Shown one piece after another: positions 35,458 through 44,591 of a stretch of DNA of 64,000 bases (its first letter is position 1; each line of letters starts with the position of its first letter). This stretch comes from Micromonospora qiuiae (GTDB taxonomy: Bacteria; Actinomycetota; Actinomycetes; Mycobacteriales; Micromonosporaceae). The notes under the pieces were generated by a model. It saw only the letters and a program-made list of their open reading frames with translations. It was not told where the DNA came from and did not search any database. The DNA lies in assembly GCF_016863555.1 (NCBI RefSeq), contig NZ_BOPC01000013.1:146908-210907 (forward strand), in the 5' to 3' direction. Position numbers and translations under genes: made by a program.

Positions 35458-36636
35458 TCAGCGGCTGATCCGCGGTGGCGGATCATCGGATCTGCGCCGG
35501 CGACGAGCAAACAACCCCCAGGCACCGCCAGCCGCCAGCAACACGCCGAGGGTCACCAGGCCACGCACCGTCGCGGCACTGCTCTCTTGGTCGGCCCGCG
35601 GCCCATCCGCCGCCGTGGTCGGGCCACCGTCGTCCGGCGCGGTCGCCGGCACCGATTCAAAACCCCTCGGCGGTACGTCTGCCGTCAGCGCCGCCACCAG
35701 GTCGATCACCCCGTACCCGTACTGGTCGTCGCGGCCAGGCGGCCCTTTGTCGATCGCAGTAGCGGTCAACCGATGCGCCACCTCGTCCGCCGGAAGGTAC
35801 GGATACTTCGCCCGAATCAACGCCGCCGCCCCCGCCACAATCGCCGCAGCCCCAGACGTACCCGTGCCAACTCGATATCCGCCGTTGATGCCAGTGCTGT
35901 AAATCTCAACTGCTGGCGCTACAATGTCAATCTCTTGTCCGATTACTGAAACGTCGGCATGTCTTCCGTCTCGGTTAATGCCGCCAACGGCAATCACATT
36001 CGGATAGGCTGCAGGGAACCCGATGTGCTGGTCATCCGGTTGGTTTCCAGCTGCTGCGACAAGCACGATGTCCGCTTGAGCTGCCGCCTGAACTGCCTGT
36101 TGAACCTCGGCGCCAGGAGCGCCAGTGGACGAAATGCTAATTACACGAGCCCCATTCTGGGTCGCGTAGCCGATAGATTGAGCAAGTCCGCCTGCCTCTC
36201 CATGAGGGCCATCTATTTTGAAGCGAACCGGCAGTATCTTCGCCTCTGGTGCAACGCCCAGTGCTCCTTTGTCTGGCGTTTGGCCATGGGCGGCTATGAG
36301 CCCGCCCATTCCAGTGCCATGGCCGTCTCGATCCTGTCGGCCGTCGCCGCTTTCACCAGGGATGACATTAGCGCCTGAAAGCAGGTTACTCCGAAGGTCT
36401 GGGTGTGGATCGACTCCCGTATCCACTACGGCAACGACTACCCCATCGCCTCTGCTGATCGCGTGGGCGCTGCTGATCCCGAGAAAATCGAGATGCCATT
36501 GCTTATTACGAATCTTGCTGGCCTCCGTTGCTATTGCTGGTGCGATCAACGCATTAGCCTGCAAAGACAAGGTGGGAGTCGGAATGAGTAGCGAGGTGCA
36601 GATAAAGCTAGCCCACACCCTTGTGGCGTAAATCAT
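35458..36636 (-). CDS. type VII secretion-associated subtilisin-like protease (mycosin)
   Basis: 392 residues from ATG 36636 (TGATG overlap with the upstream stop; GTG 36639 also possible). N-terminal signal-like hydrophobic segment, then a subtilisin domain: Asp in VVAVVDTGVDPHPDL, His in DGHGTGMGGLIAAHG, oxyanion Asn in AAAGNQPDDQ, Ser in GTGTSGAAAIVAGAAALIRA. The Ser loop GTSGAAA departs from the usual GTSFAAP/GTSMAAP. A Pro-rich stretch and a C-terminal membrane helix (GLVTLGVLLAAGGAWGLFA) with a basic tail follow, the mycosin layout. Part of the gene is visibly lower in GC (53% in 36121-36180 by hand count). No EccB/C/D/E genes are nearby. Confidence 0.9.
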   Translation of the reverse strand: MIYATRVWASFICTSLLIPTPTLSLQANALIAPAIATEASKIRNKQWHLDFLGISSAHAISRGDGVVVAVVDTGVDPHPDLRSNLLSGANVIPGESGDGRQDRDGHGTGMGGLIAAHGQTPDKGALGVAPEAKILPVRFKIDGPHGEAGGLAQSIGYATQNGARVISISSTGAPGAEVQQAVQAAAQADIVLVAAAGNQPDDQHIGFPAAYPNVIAVGGINRDGRHADVSVIGQEIDIVAPAVEIYSTGINGGYRVGTGTSGAAAIVAGAAALIRAKYPYLPADEVAHRLTATAIDKGPPGRDDQYGYGVIDLVAALTADVPPRGFESVPATAPDDGGPTTAADGPRADQESSAATVRGLVTLGVLLAAGGAWGLFARRRRRSDDPPPRISR

Positions 36637-38009
36637 CACCGATTAATGCCGATAGCGGGGCCGGGGTCGATTGGCCCCTCGTCGTCGGGTGGTTGAACCA
36701 CCGGGCTCACTCCTCGATCCGTCTCCCAGGGATTGTCCGGGTCCCACTGGCGCAGCTCTTCGTAATCTTTTTTGTTGTCGCCGGGCCGAGCGGGCGCGCC
36801 GCCTATCCCGCTCGCGTTCGAGATTCCCATTTGGGGCGGTGGCGTGCTGGCAATTGGGAACTTTTGGGTTCCGTTAAATCCCTTGCCCCCGGCCGGGCGT
36901 GAACCAGCTGCGCCCGTCGGGGCGGTGCCGGCTCCACCACCGCCGATTACCCCACCGATTGGATTGACCCGTCGGGGCTGGTCGCCGCTCGCTGCGGGGC
37001 GGCTTAGGTTGGAACCTGGGTCTCCGCCGATCACGCCTCCATATGGCATCGATCGCGGGTTTGGCCTTTCACCGCTTGGCCGGCCGACCTGGCCAGCTTG
37101 GATATGCCCGGGGTTTGGGATAGCGGGTCGTGGTAGCCCGGGGGGCAGCGGTGCCGACGGCGTACCTAGGCCTGACGGCGGCGAGGTGGGCGATCCCACG
37201 AGATTTGTGGGATTGGGAGGGGCGGGCGCTGGGCCGGGGGTGGCCATACCCAGAATTGGGCCCGCCTTGGGAGCGCTGGACATTGGTACCGGCCGCGTCG
37301 GCGAGGGCAGGCTGCTAGGTGATTGAGCGCTGCGGGGCGCAGTTAGTGGCACGGGCACGATAGGGGGAATGATCGGGACCGCGGCTGTGGGAAGATTTCC
37401 TTCGAACGGCGGCTGATCTCTGGCTGGTTGGGCTCGCTGTGGCGGTGGGGGTTGGCGGAGCATCACTTGGGCTTGCTGGAGTTCTCCGCTGAGTCCGTAC
37501 ATGATGCCGCGTGCCTGGATGTTCAGGCGTTCCAGGTCGGTGTCGGTGACCGGCGGCTGGCTCGTCCTGCTGCCGGCGGCGGCCTTCGGGTCGGCTGCTG
37601 ACTCTTCCCATGCTCGCTTCTGTTGGAGCTTGCTGGCGTACTCGTCGTAGATCTTCTTCAGTTCGCTGCGGGTGCTGGTGAGCGCCTGGGTGGCGGCCGA
37701 CAGTGCGCTCTGGTTGGCGGCGGCGGCATCGTGCGTGTGTTGTACCTGCTCGATCAGGTCGTCCAACTCGGCGAGGTACACGCGGGCTGCGGCGTTGGTC
37801 TCTGGCGGCCAGGCCTTTGCCAGGCCGTCGCGGTATGTCCGGAGCCGGTCGAGGTGTTGGCCGGCCAGGTCGCAGACCTTGCGCCAACCGGCCACGTGCC
37901 GCCAGTGGTGATCGGTCTGGTGGTCCTGGAGGCAGGCCCACATGTCGGCGACGTTCATGAGGTACCAGTCGGTGAGGCCGCCGCTGCGGCCGACGCCGGG
38001 TTCTCTCAT
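36636..38009 (-). CDS. ESX/PPE-like secreted protein with long Pro/Gly-rich tail
   Basis: 457 residues. The N-terminal 150 are helical with conserved tryptophans (WYLMNVADMW, HHWRHVAGWRKVCDLAG, LAKAWPPETNAAARVYLAE) and a coiled coil (SATQALTSTRSELKKIYDEY), resembling WXG/PPE-type T7SS substrates such as the EspB helical bundle. The remaining 300 are low-complexity Pro/Gly/Ser with repeated PIGGVIGG/YGGVIGG units and an acidic C-terminus. Four-base ATGA overlap with the gene before it and TGATG with the mycosin after it: a tightly coupled trio. The mycosin is its likely processing partner (inference). Confidence 0.75.
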   Translation of the reverse strand: MREPGVGRSGGLTDWYLMNVADMWACLQDHQTDHHWRHVAGWRKVCDLAGQHLDRLRTYRDGLAKAWPPETNAAARVYLAELDDLIEQVQHTHDAAAANQSALSAATQALTSTRSELKKIYDEYASKLQQKRAWEESAADPKAAAGSRTSQPPVTDTDLERLNIQARGIMYGLSGELQQAQVMLRQPPPPQRAQPARDQPPFEGNLPTAAVPIIPPIVPVPLTAPRSAQSPSSLPSPTRPVPMSSAPKAGPILGMATPGPAPAPPNPTNLVGSPTSPPSGLGTPSAPLPPGLPRPAIPNPGHIQAGQVGRPSGERPNPRSMPYGGVIGGDPGSNLSRPAASGDQPRRVNPIGGVIGGGGAGTAPTGAAGSRPAGGKGFNGTQKFPIASTPPPQMGISNASGIGGAPARPGDNKKDYEELRQWDPDNPWETDRGVSPVVQPPDDEGPIDPGPAIGINR

Positions 38010-38467
38010 GGCAGCACCACCGGGTTCACGTTGTCGGGTCCGGTGGGGTCGGTGAGCGACGGCGATGGCCCGGGTCGCATGGAGGCGGCCCCGGCCCGGT
38101 TGAGTGCCTGCTCGACGTCGGTCACCCGCGCGGCGGAGAACGCGTCCGCCGTGCCGTACCGCTCGGCGACCTGGCCTGCGGCAGCGGCCAGGTGGCCGGT
38201 GGTGTGGCCGAGGCCCCAGACGGCGTTCGCGGCGGCCTGCTGGGTCTCCCAGTGCGCCCGCATGAAGTGCACCAACTCGATGAACGCGTCTGCCGGGTCG
38301 GGCACCTTGGCGAGCATGTCGTTGGCGATGTACGGCAGGTGGGTCGCGTAGTTTTTCTCCACCTCGGCGTGTAGCCGGTCGGCGAACTCCCGCAGCTGCC
38401 GGATATCCGCATCGATGCCGCCGGAACCGCGTAACCAGGACGCTGGTCGATCCTCCTCGGGGATCAT
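38006..38467 (-). CDS. small ESX-like helical protein
   Basis: 153 residues from ATG 38467 (GGGAGG immediately upstream; the in-frame TTG at 38479 is part of that ribosome site). Helical: DADIRQLREFADRLHAEVEK, ADAFIELVHFMRAHWETQQA, AANAVWGLGHTTGHLAAAAG and FSAARVTDVEQALNRAG. Length, helical content and position before a PPE-like gene and a mycosin suggest the small partner of a T7SS substrate pair. It has no clear WXG turn, so the family call is tentative. Confidence 0.6.
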   Translation of the reverse strand: MIPEEDRPASWLRGSGGIDADIRQLREFADRLHAEVEKNYATHLPYIANDMLAKVPDPADAFIELVHFMRAHWETQQAAANAVWGLGHTTGHLAAAAGQVAERYGTADAFSAARVTDVEQALNRAGAASMRPGPSPSLTDPTGPDNVNPVVLP

Positions 38468-38591
38468 CGGCCCTCCCAAACTGTCACGGCTTCGTTCCCC
38501 TGAGTGAGGTTAGTGGGTGCCCGCCGCCCTCGGGAGCCCCAGCCGCCAAGCCGGGACCCGGCGCGTCGGGGCGCCGCCGGGCGCTTCGGGG

Positions 38592-38804
38592 TCAGTTCGG
38601 CAGCCCGGAGGCGCGCCATGCGCCAGGACCGGGCAGGTGGCCCGTGCCCGCCGGGCGGCCACTGCGCGCCCAGGCCGAAGCCGGAGCCGGGGACGGCGGG
38701 GCTGCCGGGCGGGATCGCGCGAGGAGCGCGCCGACCAGCGCGGCCACCTCCTCGGCCGTCGGGGCGCCGCGCACGATCCGGAACAGCGGCTCATCCACAG
38801 GCAT
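38592..38804 (-). CDS. accE: acyl-CoA carboxylase epsilon subunit
   Basis: 70 residues from ATG 38804. LFRIVRGAPTAEEVAALVGA at the N-terminus and WRASGLPN at the end, with a Pro/Ala linker, are the AccE (epsilon) hallmarks; it stabilises the AccA-AccD complex in actinobacteria. Normally it lies between accD and maf. Here accD is missing on its upstream side, replaced by divergent genes, and the ESX-like trio separates it from maf. Its promoter must share the 91 bases between it and the kinase gene. Confidence 0.85.
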   Translation of the reverse strand: MPVDEPLFRIVRGAPTAEEVAALVGALLARSRPAAPPSPAPASAWARSGRPAGTGHLPGPGAWRASGLPN

Positions 38805-38895
38805 GTCCTCAGCGTACGCGGCATGGCCTTGATCTTCGTCGCACAGTGGCGTGCCGGCGGTGTGACCTTCAGCGTTGCCGGGTACCGTCTCAGCG

Positions 38896-41013
38896 ATGTC
38901 TGACGCTTCCTCCCCCCAACTCGTCGCCGACCGGTACCGGCTCATCTCGCCGCTCGGTCAGGGCGGCATGGGCCGGGTTTGGAAGGCCCGCGACGAGGTG
39001 CTGCACCGCGACGTCGCGATCAAGGAACTCGTACCGCCGCCGGGTCTGACCGACGACGAGCGCCGCGAGATGCGCGAGCGTTCGCTGCGCGAGGCCCGGG
39101 CCATCGCCCGTCTCAACAACATCAATGTGGTACGCATCTTCGACGTGCTCCGCACCGACGGCGACCCGTGGATCGTCATGGAGTACGTGGCGTCCCGGTC
39201 CCTGCAGGACACTCTCGCGGCGGACGGGCCGGTGTCCCCGGCGCGGGCGGTGGAGATCGGGCTGGGCGTGCTGAACGCGCTGAAGGCCGCGCACAAGGCT
39301 GGCATCATGCACCGCGACGTCAAGCCCGGCAACGTGCTGCTCGGCAACGACGGCCGGGTGGTGCTGACCGACTTCGGCCTGGCGACGATCCCCGGCGACC
39401 CGAACGTCACCCGCACCGGCATGGTGCTCGGCTCGCCCGCGTACATCGCTCCGGAACGCGCCCGGGACGGCACGTTCGGGCCCGAAGCCGACCTGTGGTC
39501 GCTGGGCGCCACGCTCTACGCCGCGGTGGAGGGCAAGTCGCCGTACGCGCGCCCGTCAGCGATCGCCACCCTGGCCGCGCTCGCCACCGAACCGGTGCCG
39601 CCGGCGCGCAACGCCGGCCCCCTCAAGCAGGTGCTCGCCGGGCTGCTCCGCAAGGATCCCCAGGAGCGCATCACCGCCGAGTCCGCCGAGCGCATGCTGC
39701 GCAAGGCGAGCGGCCGGCGGGCACGCGGCATCTCGCTGCTCGACGGCGTACGCCGGCCGGGGCCGAACGGTCCGCGTGAGCCGCGCCCGCCACTGGTGCC
39801 GGGGCCACGACCGGCCGGGGAGCGGACGGCCACGCCGTCCGCCCCGGTCACTCCGCCCGCGCCCCGTACGCCCCCGCTGTCCGCCCTCGCCGCTGGCGTT
39901 GCCGGCTCCGCGCAGGACCGCTCGACCGATGCCCCGTCCGGCTCGGACACGACGCCGACGGCGAAGGTGGACAGCGCCGCCCCGGATGCGGTCACCGCCC
40001 CGACGACCAGGGTGGACGCGCCCACCGTCGAGCCGGATGCCGCGCCGACGGCGAAGGTGGACGCCGTGGAGACAGCCGCCCCGGCGGGCGAGCAGGACAC
40101 CTCGCCCACTGCTGCAAGCAAGGACTCCGCCGCCGGGGAGAAGGACGGCGACGAGGACGTGCCGGGCCACGACGTGTCGGGTGAGCGGGGGGACTCGCCG
40201 CCACCGGCGAAGGACGTCGCTCGGGCCGTACCTCAGCGGACCTCGCTGCTGCCCGCGGCGCCGGTGAGCCCGGCACCGGCTCGCGGCTCCGTCTTCAGAG
40301 CCGGCCAGCTGCGATCGGAGAAGACCCGTCGCGCCGTCCTCGTGGGTGCCCTGGTCGCCCTGCTGTTGGTAGGTCTGGTGGTGATCGTGCCGCTGCTCAG
40401 CAGTGGCGACGGAAACGAGGGGGAGACCCCGCAGGGCACGGCCGGCACCTCCGAGGCGAGCCCTGCGGCGACCTCCGAGGCACCCGCCCCACCACCACCC
40501 ACCAGCGCCGCTCCGCCCAGCCCGTCCGCTTCGCCCAGCCCGTCCGAGGCCGCCGCCGGTGGCCTGCCGCAAGGGTGGACGATGCGTAGCGACCCGGTGG
40601 GCTTCAAGGTGGCGGTGCCGGACGGCTGGCGGCGCAGCGCCGGTGGCACCTGGGTCAAGTACCGGGACCCGAACGGCGTCAGCGAACTGACCATCGACCG
40701 CACCGACCGGCCGCAGCGGGACGCCGCCGCGACTTGGCGGCAGCTCGAACCGGGCCGGAAGAACGTCCGTGGCGTGCAGGATTACCGGCTGATCGACATC
40801 TCGCCGCTGGACTGCAAGTGGCGGACCTGCGCCGACTGGGACTGGTACCAGACCCGCAACGGGGTCAAGATCCGGGTCCGTAACCGGGGTTTCGTGACCG
40901 CCAGCAACCGGGGTTTCGCGCTGCGCTGGGAAGTGCCGGACAGCGAGTGGGCAGCGCAGCTGCCGAACTTCGAGACGGCCTTCCGGGAGTTCGTGCCGGA
41001 CCGTCAGGATTGA
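38896..41013 (+). CDS. transmembrane Ser/Thr protein kinase
   Basis: 705 residues from ATG 38896. The kinase domain is about 14-275: LGQGGMGRVWKARD, VAIKELVPP lysine, MHRDVKPGNVLL, TDFGLATIPGD and SPAYIAPERARDG. A Pro/Ala/Asp-rich linker with repeated PTAKVD units (about 350-400) precedes one membrane helix (about 482-502) and an extracytoplasmic domain of about 200 residues (GWTMRSDPVGFKVAVPDGWR near 558) that resembles that of the kinase at 9362. No PASTA domains. Divergent from accE, at the left edge of the segment that replaces accD. Confidence 0.93.
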   Translation: MSDASSPQLVADRYRLISPLGQGGMGRVWKARDEVLHRDVAIKELVPPPGLTDDERREMRERSLREARAIARLNNINVVRIFDVLRTDGDPWIVMEYVASRSLQDTLAADGPVSPARAVEIGLGVLNALKAAHKAGIMHRDVKPGNVLLGNDGRVVLTDFGLATIPGDPNVTRTGMVLGSPAYIAPERARDGTFGPEADLWSLGATLYAAVEGKSPYARPSAIATLAALATEPVPPARNAGPLKQVLAGLLRKDPQERITAESAERMLRKASGRRARGISLLDGVRRPGPNGPREPRPPLVPGPRPAGERTATPSAPVTPPAPRTPPLSALAAGVAGSAQDRSTDAPSGSDTTPTAKVDSAAPDAVTAPTTRVDAPTVEPDAAPTAKVDAVETAAPAGEQDTSPTAASKDSAAGEKDGDEDVPGHDVSGERGDSPPPAKDVARAVPQRTSLLPAAPVSPAPARGSVFRAGQLRSEKTRRAVLVGALVALLLVGLVVIVPLLSSGDGNEGETPQGTAGTSEASPAATSEAPAPPPPTSAAPPSPSASPSPSEAAAGGLPQGWTMRSDPVGFKVAVPDGWRRSAGGTWVKYRDPNGVSELTIDRTDRPQRDAAATWRQLEPGRKNVRGVQDYRLIDISPLDCKWRTCADWDWYQTRNGVKIRVRNRGFVTASNRGFALRWEVPDSEWAAQLPNFETAFREFVPDRQD

Positions 41014-41076
41014 TCCGAGGCATGCCCTCCTCCGTTTCGGGGTACTTGATCTCCGACGACGGAAGGGAGGCCCGAA

Positions 41077-41313
41077 ATGGGTTACCGAGAATGGGATGCC
41101 CGGCCCCGTCTGGCACTGTGGACGCTCGTGGTGCTGGGTAACGTCGTACTGCTGGTCACTGCCGCTGGTGCCGCCGTGCTGGCCACGCTGGTCAGTGTTC
41201 TGACGCTGGCCGGAGCCGCGTTCGTCGGCTGGAGTGTGACCCGCCGGGGCACCGCTACTCGTCGTGGCGGCATGAGCGTGCCGGCCGGGCTCGCTGCCCG
41301 GCGGCGAGTCTGA
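41077..41313 (+). CDS. small membrane protein
   Basis: 78 residues, ATG 41077 with GGAAGGGAGG upstream. Two closely spaced hydrophobic stretches (LALWTLVVLGNVVLLVTA and AVLATLVSVLTLAGAAFVGW) and a basic C-terminus. No family recognised. Convergent with the lysozyme gene. Confidence 0.65.
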   Translation: MGYREWDARPRLALWTLVVLGNVVLLVTAAGAAVLATLVSVLTLAGAAFVGWSVTRRGTATRRGGMSVPAGLAARRRV

Positions 41314-41367
41314 GAGTGACCGCGCTGGCGGAGGCTGCGGGTGGGCACCGCCGGCAAGAGCTGTGAG

Positions 41368-41417
41368 CGGCGGCGGGCCGGCGGCCTGCTACGAGCAGGG
41401 ACGCCGACCCGCCGCCG
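41368..41417. terminator. nested hairpin between convergent genes
   Basis: CGGCGGCGGG (41368-41377) pairs with CCCGCCGCCG (41408-41417), and the loop carries its own CCTGCT/AGCAGG stem. Lies between convergent stops at 41313 and 41422. Confidence 0.5.
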
Positions 41418-41421
41418 TACG

Positions 41422-42174
41422 TCAGGTGTTGTTGGCCAGGGCGATCAGCCGGCTGCGGTCGCCGTTCCAGTAGTTGCGGTCGACCGCGCCGCTGATGCCG
41501 GCGACGCTACCGGAGTCGGTGTACTGCCAGAAGCTCCAGAACGGGGCGCCAGCCGGCAGGGCGCCCACCGAGGAGGACCAGCGGGCGACCCAGAGCGGGT
41601 GGTTGTTCCATGGGCCGGTCCAGCTTCCGGTGCACTGGTTCCAGAAGCTGGTGGTGGTGTAGATGACTGCGTAGCGGCCGGTGCGCGACCGGTAGGTGTT
41701 GAGGAAGTCCTGCACCCAGTTGCGCATCGCGGTGGTGCTCAGGCCGTAGCAGTACCCGCCGCTGTACGGGTTGGCCTCCAGGTCCAGCGCCGCCGGCAGG
41801 GTGCGGCTGTCGGCCGACCAGGCGCCGCCGTTGGACGCCAGGTAGTTTGCCTGGACCGCGCCGGAGGAGATGTTGGGCCGGGCGAAGTGGTACGCGCCGC
41901 GGATCACTCCCGCGTTGTACGCGTTGACGTAGTTCGCGTTGAAGTTCGGGTCCTTGTAGCTCGTACCCTCGGTGGCCTTGATGAAGGCGAACTGGATGCC
42001 GGCGTTGCGGACGCTCGTCCAGTTGATGGTGCCCTGGTAGCGCGAGACGTCGATGCCGGGAACGGTGGCCGCGGCGGCCGGGGTCGCGGTGGCGACGAGC
42101 CCGGCGGCAGCGGTCGCGAGCACGGTGAGCGCGGCGGCGGTCAGCCTGCGCAACGATGATCTGGTACGACCCAT
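41422..42174 (-). CDS. secreted GH25 lysozyme (muramidase)
   Basis: 250 residues from ATG 42174 (AGGAGG five bases upstream). Signal peptide with twin-basic start RTRSSLRRLTAAALTVLATA and cleavage near ATPAAAA. The GH25 domain starts VPGIDVSRYQGTINWTSVR (catalytic Asp), then FAFIKATEGTSYKDPNF, GAYHFARPN, PAALDLEANPYSGGYC (catalytic Glu) and WQYTDSGSVAGISGAVDRNYW. Cleaves peptidoglycan beta-1,4 bonds outside the cell. Confidence 0.94.
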   Translation of the reverse strand: MGRTRSSLRRLTAAALTVLATAAAGLVATATPAAAATVPGIDVSRYQGTINWTSVRNAGIQFAFIKATEGTSYKDPNFNANYVNAYNAGVIRGAYHFARPNISSGAVQANYLASNGGAWSADSRTLPAALDLEANPYSGGYCYGLSTTAMRNWVQDFLNTYRSRTGRYAVIYTTTSFWNQCTGSWTGPWNNHPLWVARWSSSVGALPAGAPFWSFWQYTDSGSVAGISGAVDRNYWNGDRSRLIALANNT

Positions 42175-42357
42175 GACGTCCTCCTGAGACGGGTGTCGAT
42201 TGACAGCCATCTTTGAAGGTGGGCCGCCGACGAATCAATGGATGCCAGGAAAACTTTAGACGTATCGACTGTGGTGCCGGCCCACCTGGTGATCAGCGCA
42301 GGAATGGCCGCCCGCTGGGGGACCGGGGCCGGAATGCGAACGGTAGGCTCGCGCCCC

Positions 42358-43101
42358 ATGGTGTCGATCGAGGGCATGACGGAGTTCTGGGACCGCCTGC
42401 TCGGCGCGCAGCCCGACCCGCCCCCGCTGCTGGTGCTGCTCACCGGCCTCGTCGCGCTGCTGGTGGTCTCCACCCGGTTGCCGTGGCGGGTCGCGCGCAA
42501 CGCGATCACCATCGCCCACGAGGGCGGTCACGCCCTGGCCGCGCTGCTCACCGGACGCAAACTGCGCGGCATCCGGCTGCACTCGGACACCTCGGGGCTG
42601 ACGCTCTCCGCCGGCCGTCCCACCGGCCCGGGCATGGTGCTCACTCTGCTCGCCGGCTACATCGCGCCACCCCTGATCGGCCTCGGCGGGGCGTGGCTGC
42701 TCGCCAGCAATCGGATCACGCTGCTGCTCTGGATCGCGGTGGTCCTGTTGCTGGCCATGCTGGTCATGATCCGCAATCTGTTCGGCGTGCTGTCGTTGCT
42801 GGTCACCGGCGGGGTGGTGCTCGCCGTCTCGTGGTACGCCAGCCCGCAGGTGCAGGCCGCCTTCGCCTGGACGAGTGTGTGGTTCCTGCTCCTCGGCGGC
42901 GTACGTCCGGTGGTCGAGCTGCAGCGGCTGCGTACCCAGCGTGGGATGCCCGCCTCCGACGCCGACCAACTGGCCGGCATCACCGGGTTTCCGGCGTTCT
43001 TCTGGGTCACCCTCTTCGGCCTGGTCAACCTTGCTGTGCTGGTCGTCGGCGGTCTGATGCTGGCCGGCCCGCTGCTGTCGGAGGCCGGCGTCACCTGGTG
43101 A
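42358..43101 (+). CDS. M50-type membrane metallopeptidase-like protein
   Basis: About 247 residues from ATG 42358 (ATG 42376 or upstream starts are possible). The zinc motif AITIAHEGGHALAALLTGR follows the first helix; there are about six membrane segments (VLTLLAGYIAPPLIGLGGAW; LLLWIAVVLLLAMLVMI; VLSLLVTGGVVLAVSWY; FAWTSVWFLLLGGV; FWVTLFGLVNLAVLVVGGL) and NLFGVLSLL. Matches the actinobacterial M50B-like hypothetical group. Its neighbour, a sigma factor with a membrane partner, hints at regulated proteolysis but no direct link is visible. Confidence 0.85.
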   Translation: MVSIEGMTEFWDRLLGAQPDPPPLLVLLTGLVALLVVSTRLPWRVARNAITIAHEGGHALAALLTGRKLRGIRLHSDTSGLTLSAGRPTGPGMVLTLLAGYIAPPLIGLGGAWLLASNRITLLLWIAVVLLLAMLVMIRNLFGVLSLLVTGGVVLAVSWYASPQVQAAFAWTSVWFLLLGGVRPVVELQRLRTQRGMPASDADQLAGITGFPAFFWVTLFGLVNLAVLVVGGLMLAGPLLSEAGVTW

Positions 43102-43212
43102 CCCGGGGCCATCCGGCCCCGACGGGTTCGCGCGATGTCGATAGTTTGGGTGCTCCGGCAACCGCGCCCACCCCCTGGTGCGTGTCCCCTACGACCCGCA
43201 GGGAGGTGGCAG

Positions 43213-43713
43213 GTGCCGGAGGTCGACGGGTTCGACGAGTTCTACCGGGGCAGCCGGCAACGCGTGCTCGGCTTCGTCTACGTGCTGACCGGGGACCTCG
43301 CCGAAGCCCAGGACGTCGTCCAGGAGGCGTACGTACGGGCGTGGCAACGATGGTCCACCGTAGGGGACTACGACGACCCCGAGGCGTGGGTACGGGTGGT
43401 GGCCAGCCGGCTCGCGGTGAGCCGTTGGCGCAGCCTGCGCAGTCGGGCTCGGGCCTACCTGCGGCACGGAGCTGTGGAGAGCGTCCCCCCACCGGGCACG
43501 GAAACCGTCGAGGTGGTCGCCGCCCTGCGCCGCCTGCCCGAGGAACAGCGGGTCGCCATCGCGCTGTACTACCTGGTCGGCATGCCGGTCGCCGAGGTGG
43601 CGCGGCAGACCTCAGCCCCCGTTGGCACGGTCAAGGCCCGCCTCTTCCGGGGGCGCGCCGCGCTCGCCGGGCTGCTCGCCGTCACTGACCTGGAGGAGGC
43701 TTCCGGTGCATGA
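43213..43713 (+). CDS. ECF/SigE-like RNA polymerase sigma factor
   Basis: 166 residues from GTG 43213 (GGGAGG upstream). Region 2: FDEFYRGSRQRVLGFVYVLT, AQDVVQEAYVRAWQRW. Region 4: LRRLPEEQRVAIALYYLVGM and VAEVARQTSAPVGTVKARLF. Length and PVGTVKARLFRGRAAL fit the small SigE-family group common in actinomycetes. The stop overlaps the GTG of the next gene, probably its regulator or sensor. Confidence 0.92.
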   Translation: MPEVDGFDEFYRGSRQRVLGFVYVLTGDLAEAQDVVQEAYVRAWQRWSTVGDYDDPEAWVRVVASRLAVSRWRSLRSRARAYLRHGAVESVPPPGTETVEVVAALRRLPEEQRVAIALYYLVGMPVAEVARQTSAPVGTVKARLFRGRAALAGLLAVTDLEEASGA

Positions 43714-44560
43714 CGAGATGACGTTCGTCGAGCGACTCCACAACGATCTGCGCGATGTCCGCTGGCCGGAACCTGCGGTGCTGCGTGCGCGGGCCCGCCG
43801 CCGGCGACGCCGGGCCATGGTGGGCGCGGCGATCGCAGTGCTGCTCCTGGCCGGCGGGCCGATGATCGTGGGGATGCGTCTCGTGGCGCCGCCCACCTCC
43901 TCGCTACAGTCGCAGGCGTCGTCTCCGGCACCCGCCGCGATTCCACAAGAGGCGCTGGTGCAGCCGGGAGACATCGCCGCGAAGACCGATCCGCCGCTCG
44001 GCCAGGCGGGTCTCGGTGAGCCGGTGCGGATCGACCAGATGCTGCTGGTCTGTCTTGAGTCGCAAGGGCGGACAACCTATTGGGAAACGTCCCGGTACTC
44101 GCGTTCGCAGACCCTGCTGCGGACGTCTGCGAGGACGGAACCGGGGCCCGCCGACGTGGTGTTCAGCCAGGATGTCTACCGGCTCGCACCGGAGAGAGTC
44201 GCTGGCTTCTTCATGCGGCTCGACGCGATGCTCGCACCGTGCGCGAGGTGGCGATCGGAGGGCGAGGCCCAGTGGGGGGGCCGGATCGCGCGGGCCGAGG
44301 CGGACCACCGGTGGGAGGTGACCGACCGCGACTTCGCCGGCGACGAGGCGATGCTGATCCGGCAAACCGTCACGGAAACCCGCAACCTGGACACCGGGGG
44401 GAGCCGGGGAACGGCACGCCCTGAGACGACCGCTGTGCTGCGGGTCGGCGACCTGGTCACGGTGCTGAGGCTCGGCCGCGACGGCACCGAGTCCGAGTTG
44501 CGCCGGCTCGCCGCCGTCGCGGCCGATCGGCTCTGCGTGGCGGCCAACCCGGTCTGTTGA
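43706..44560 (+). CDS. membrane-anchored partner of the sigma factor (anti-sigma-like)
   Basis: 284 residues from GTG 43706 (GGAGGAGGC upstream, 8-base overlap with the sigma gene). A short cytoplasmic part [20 protein letters not shown], an Arg run, one membrane helix ([20 protein letters not shown]) and an extracytoplasmic domain of about 220 residues with no recognised family. Overlap, order and topology suggest a sensor/anti-sigma, but no zinc-binding anti-sigma motif is visible in the short N-terminus. Confidence 0.7.
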   Translation: MHDEMTFVERLHNDLRDVRWPEPAVLRARARRRRRRAMVGAAIAVLLLAGGPMIVGMRLVAPPTSSLQSQASSPAPAAIPQEALVQPGDIAAKTDPPLGQAGLGEPVRIDQMLLVCLESQGRTTYWETSRYSRSQTLLRTSARTEPGPADVVFSQDVYRLAPERVAGFFMRLDAMLAPCARWRSEGEAQWGGRIARAEADHRWEVTDRDFAGDEAMLIRQTVTETRNLDTGGSRGTARPETTAVLRVGDLVTVLRLGRDGTESELRRLAAVAADRLCVAANPVC

Positions 44561-44591
44561 CGCCCAGGATGCCCGGCGGTTCATCCAGTCT

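Noticed and set aside
36636..38009. Reading the Pro/Gly tail of the PPE-like protein as a frameshifted pseudogene
   Set aside because: The frame is continuous, start and stop are coupled to neighbours, and Pro-rich tails are normal for T7SS-associated proteins.
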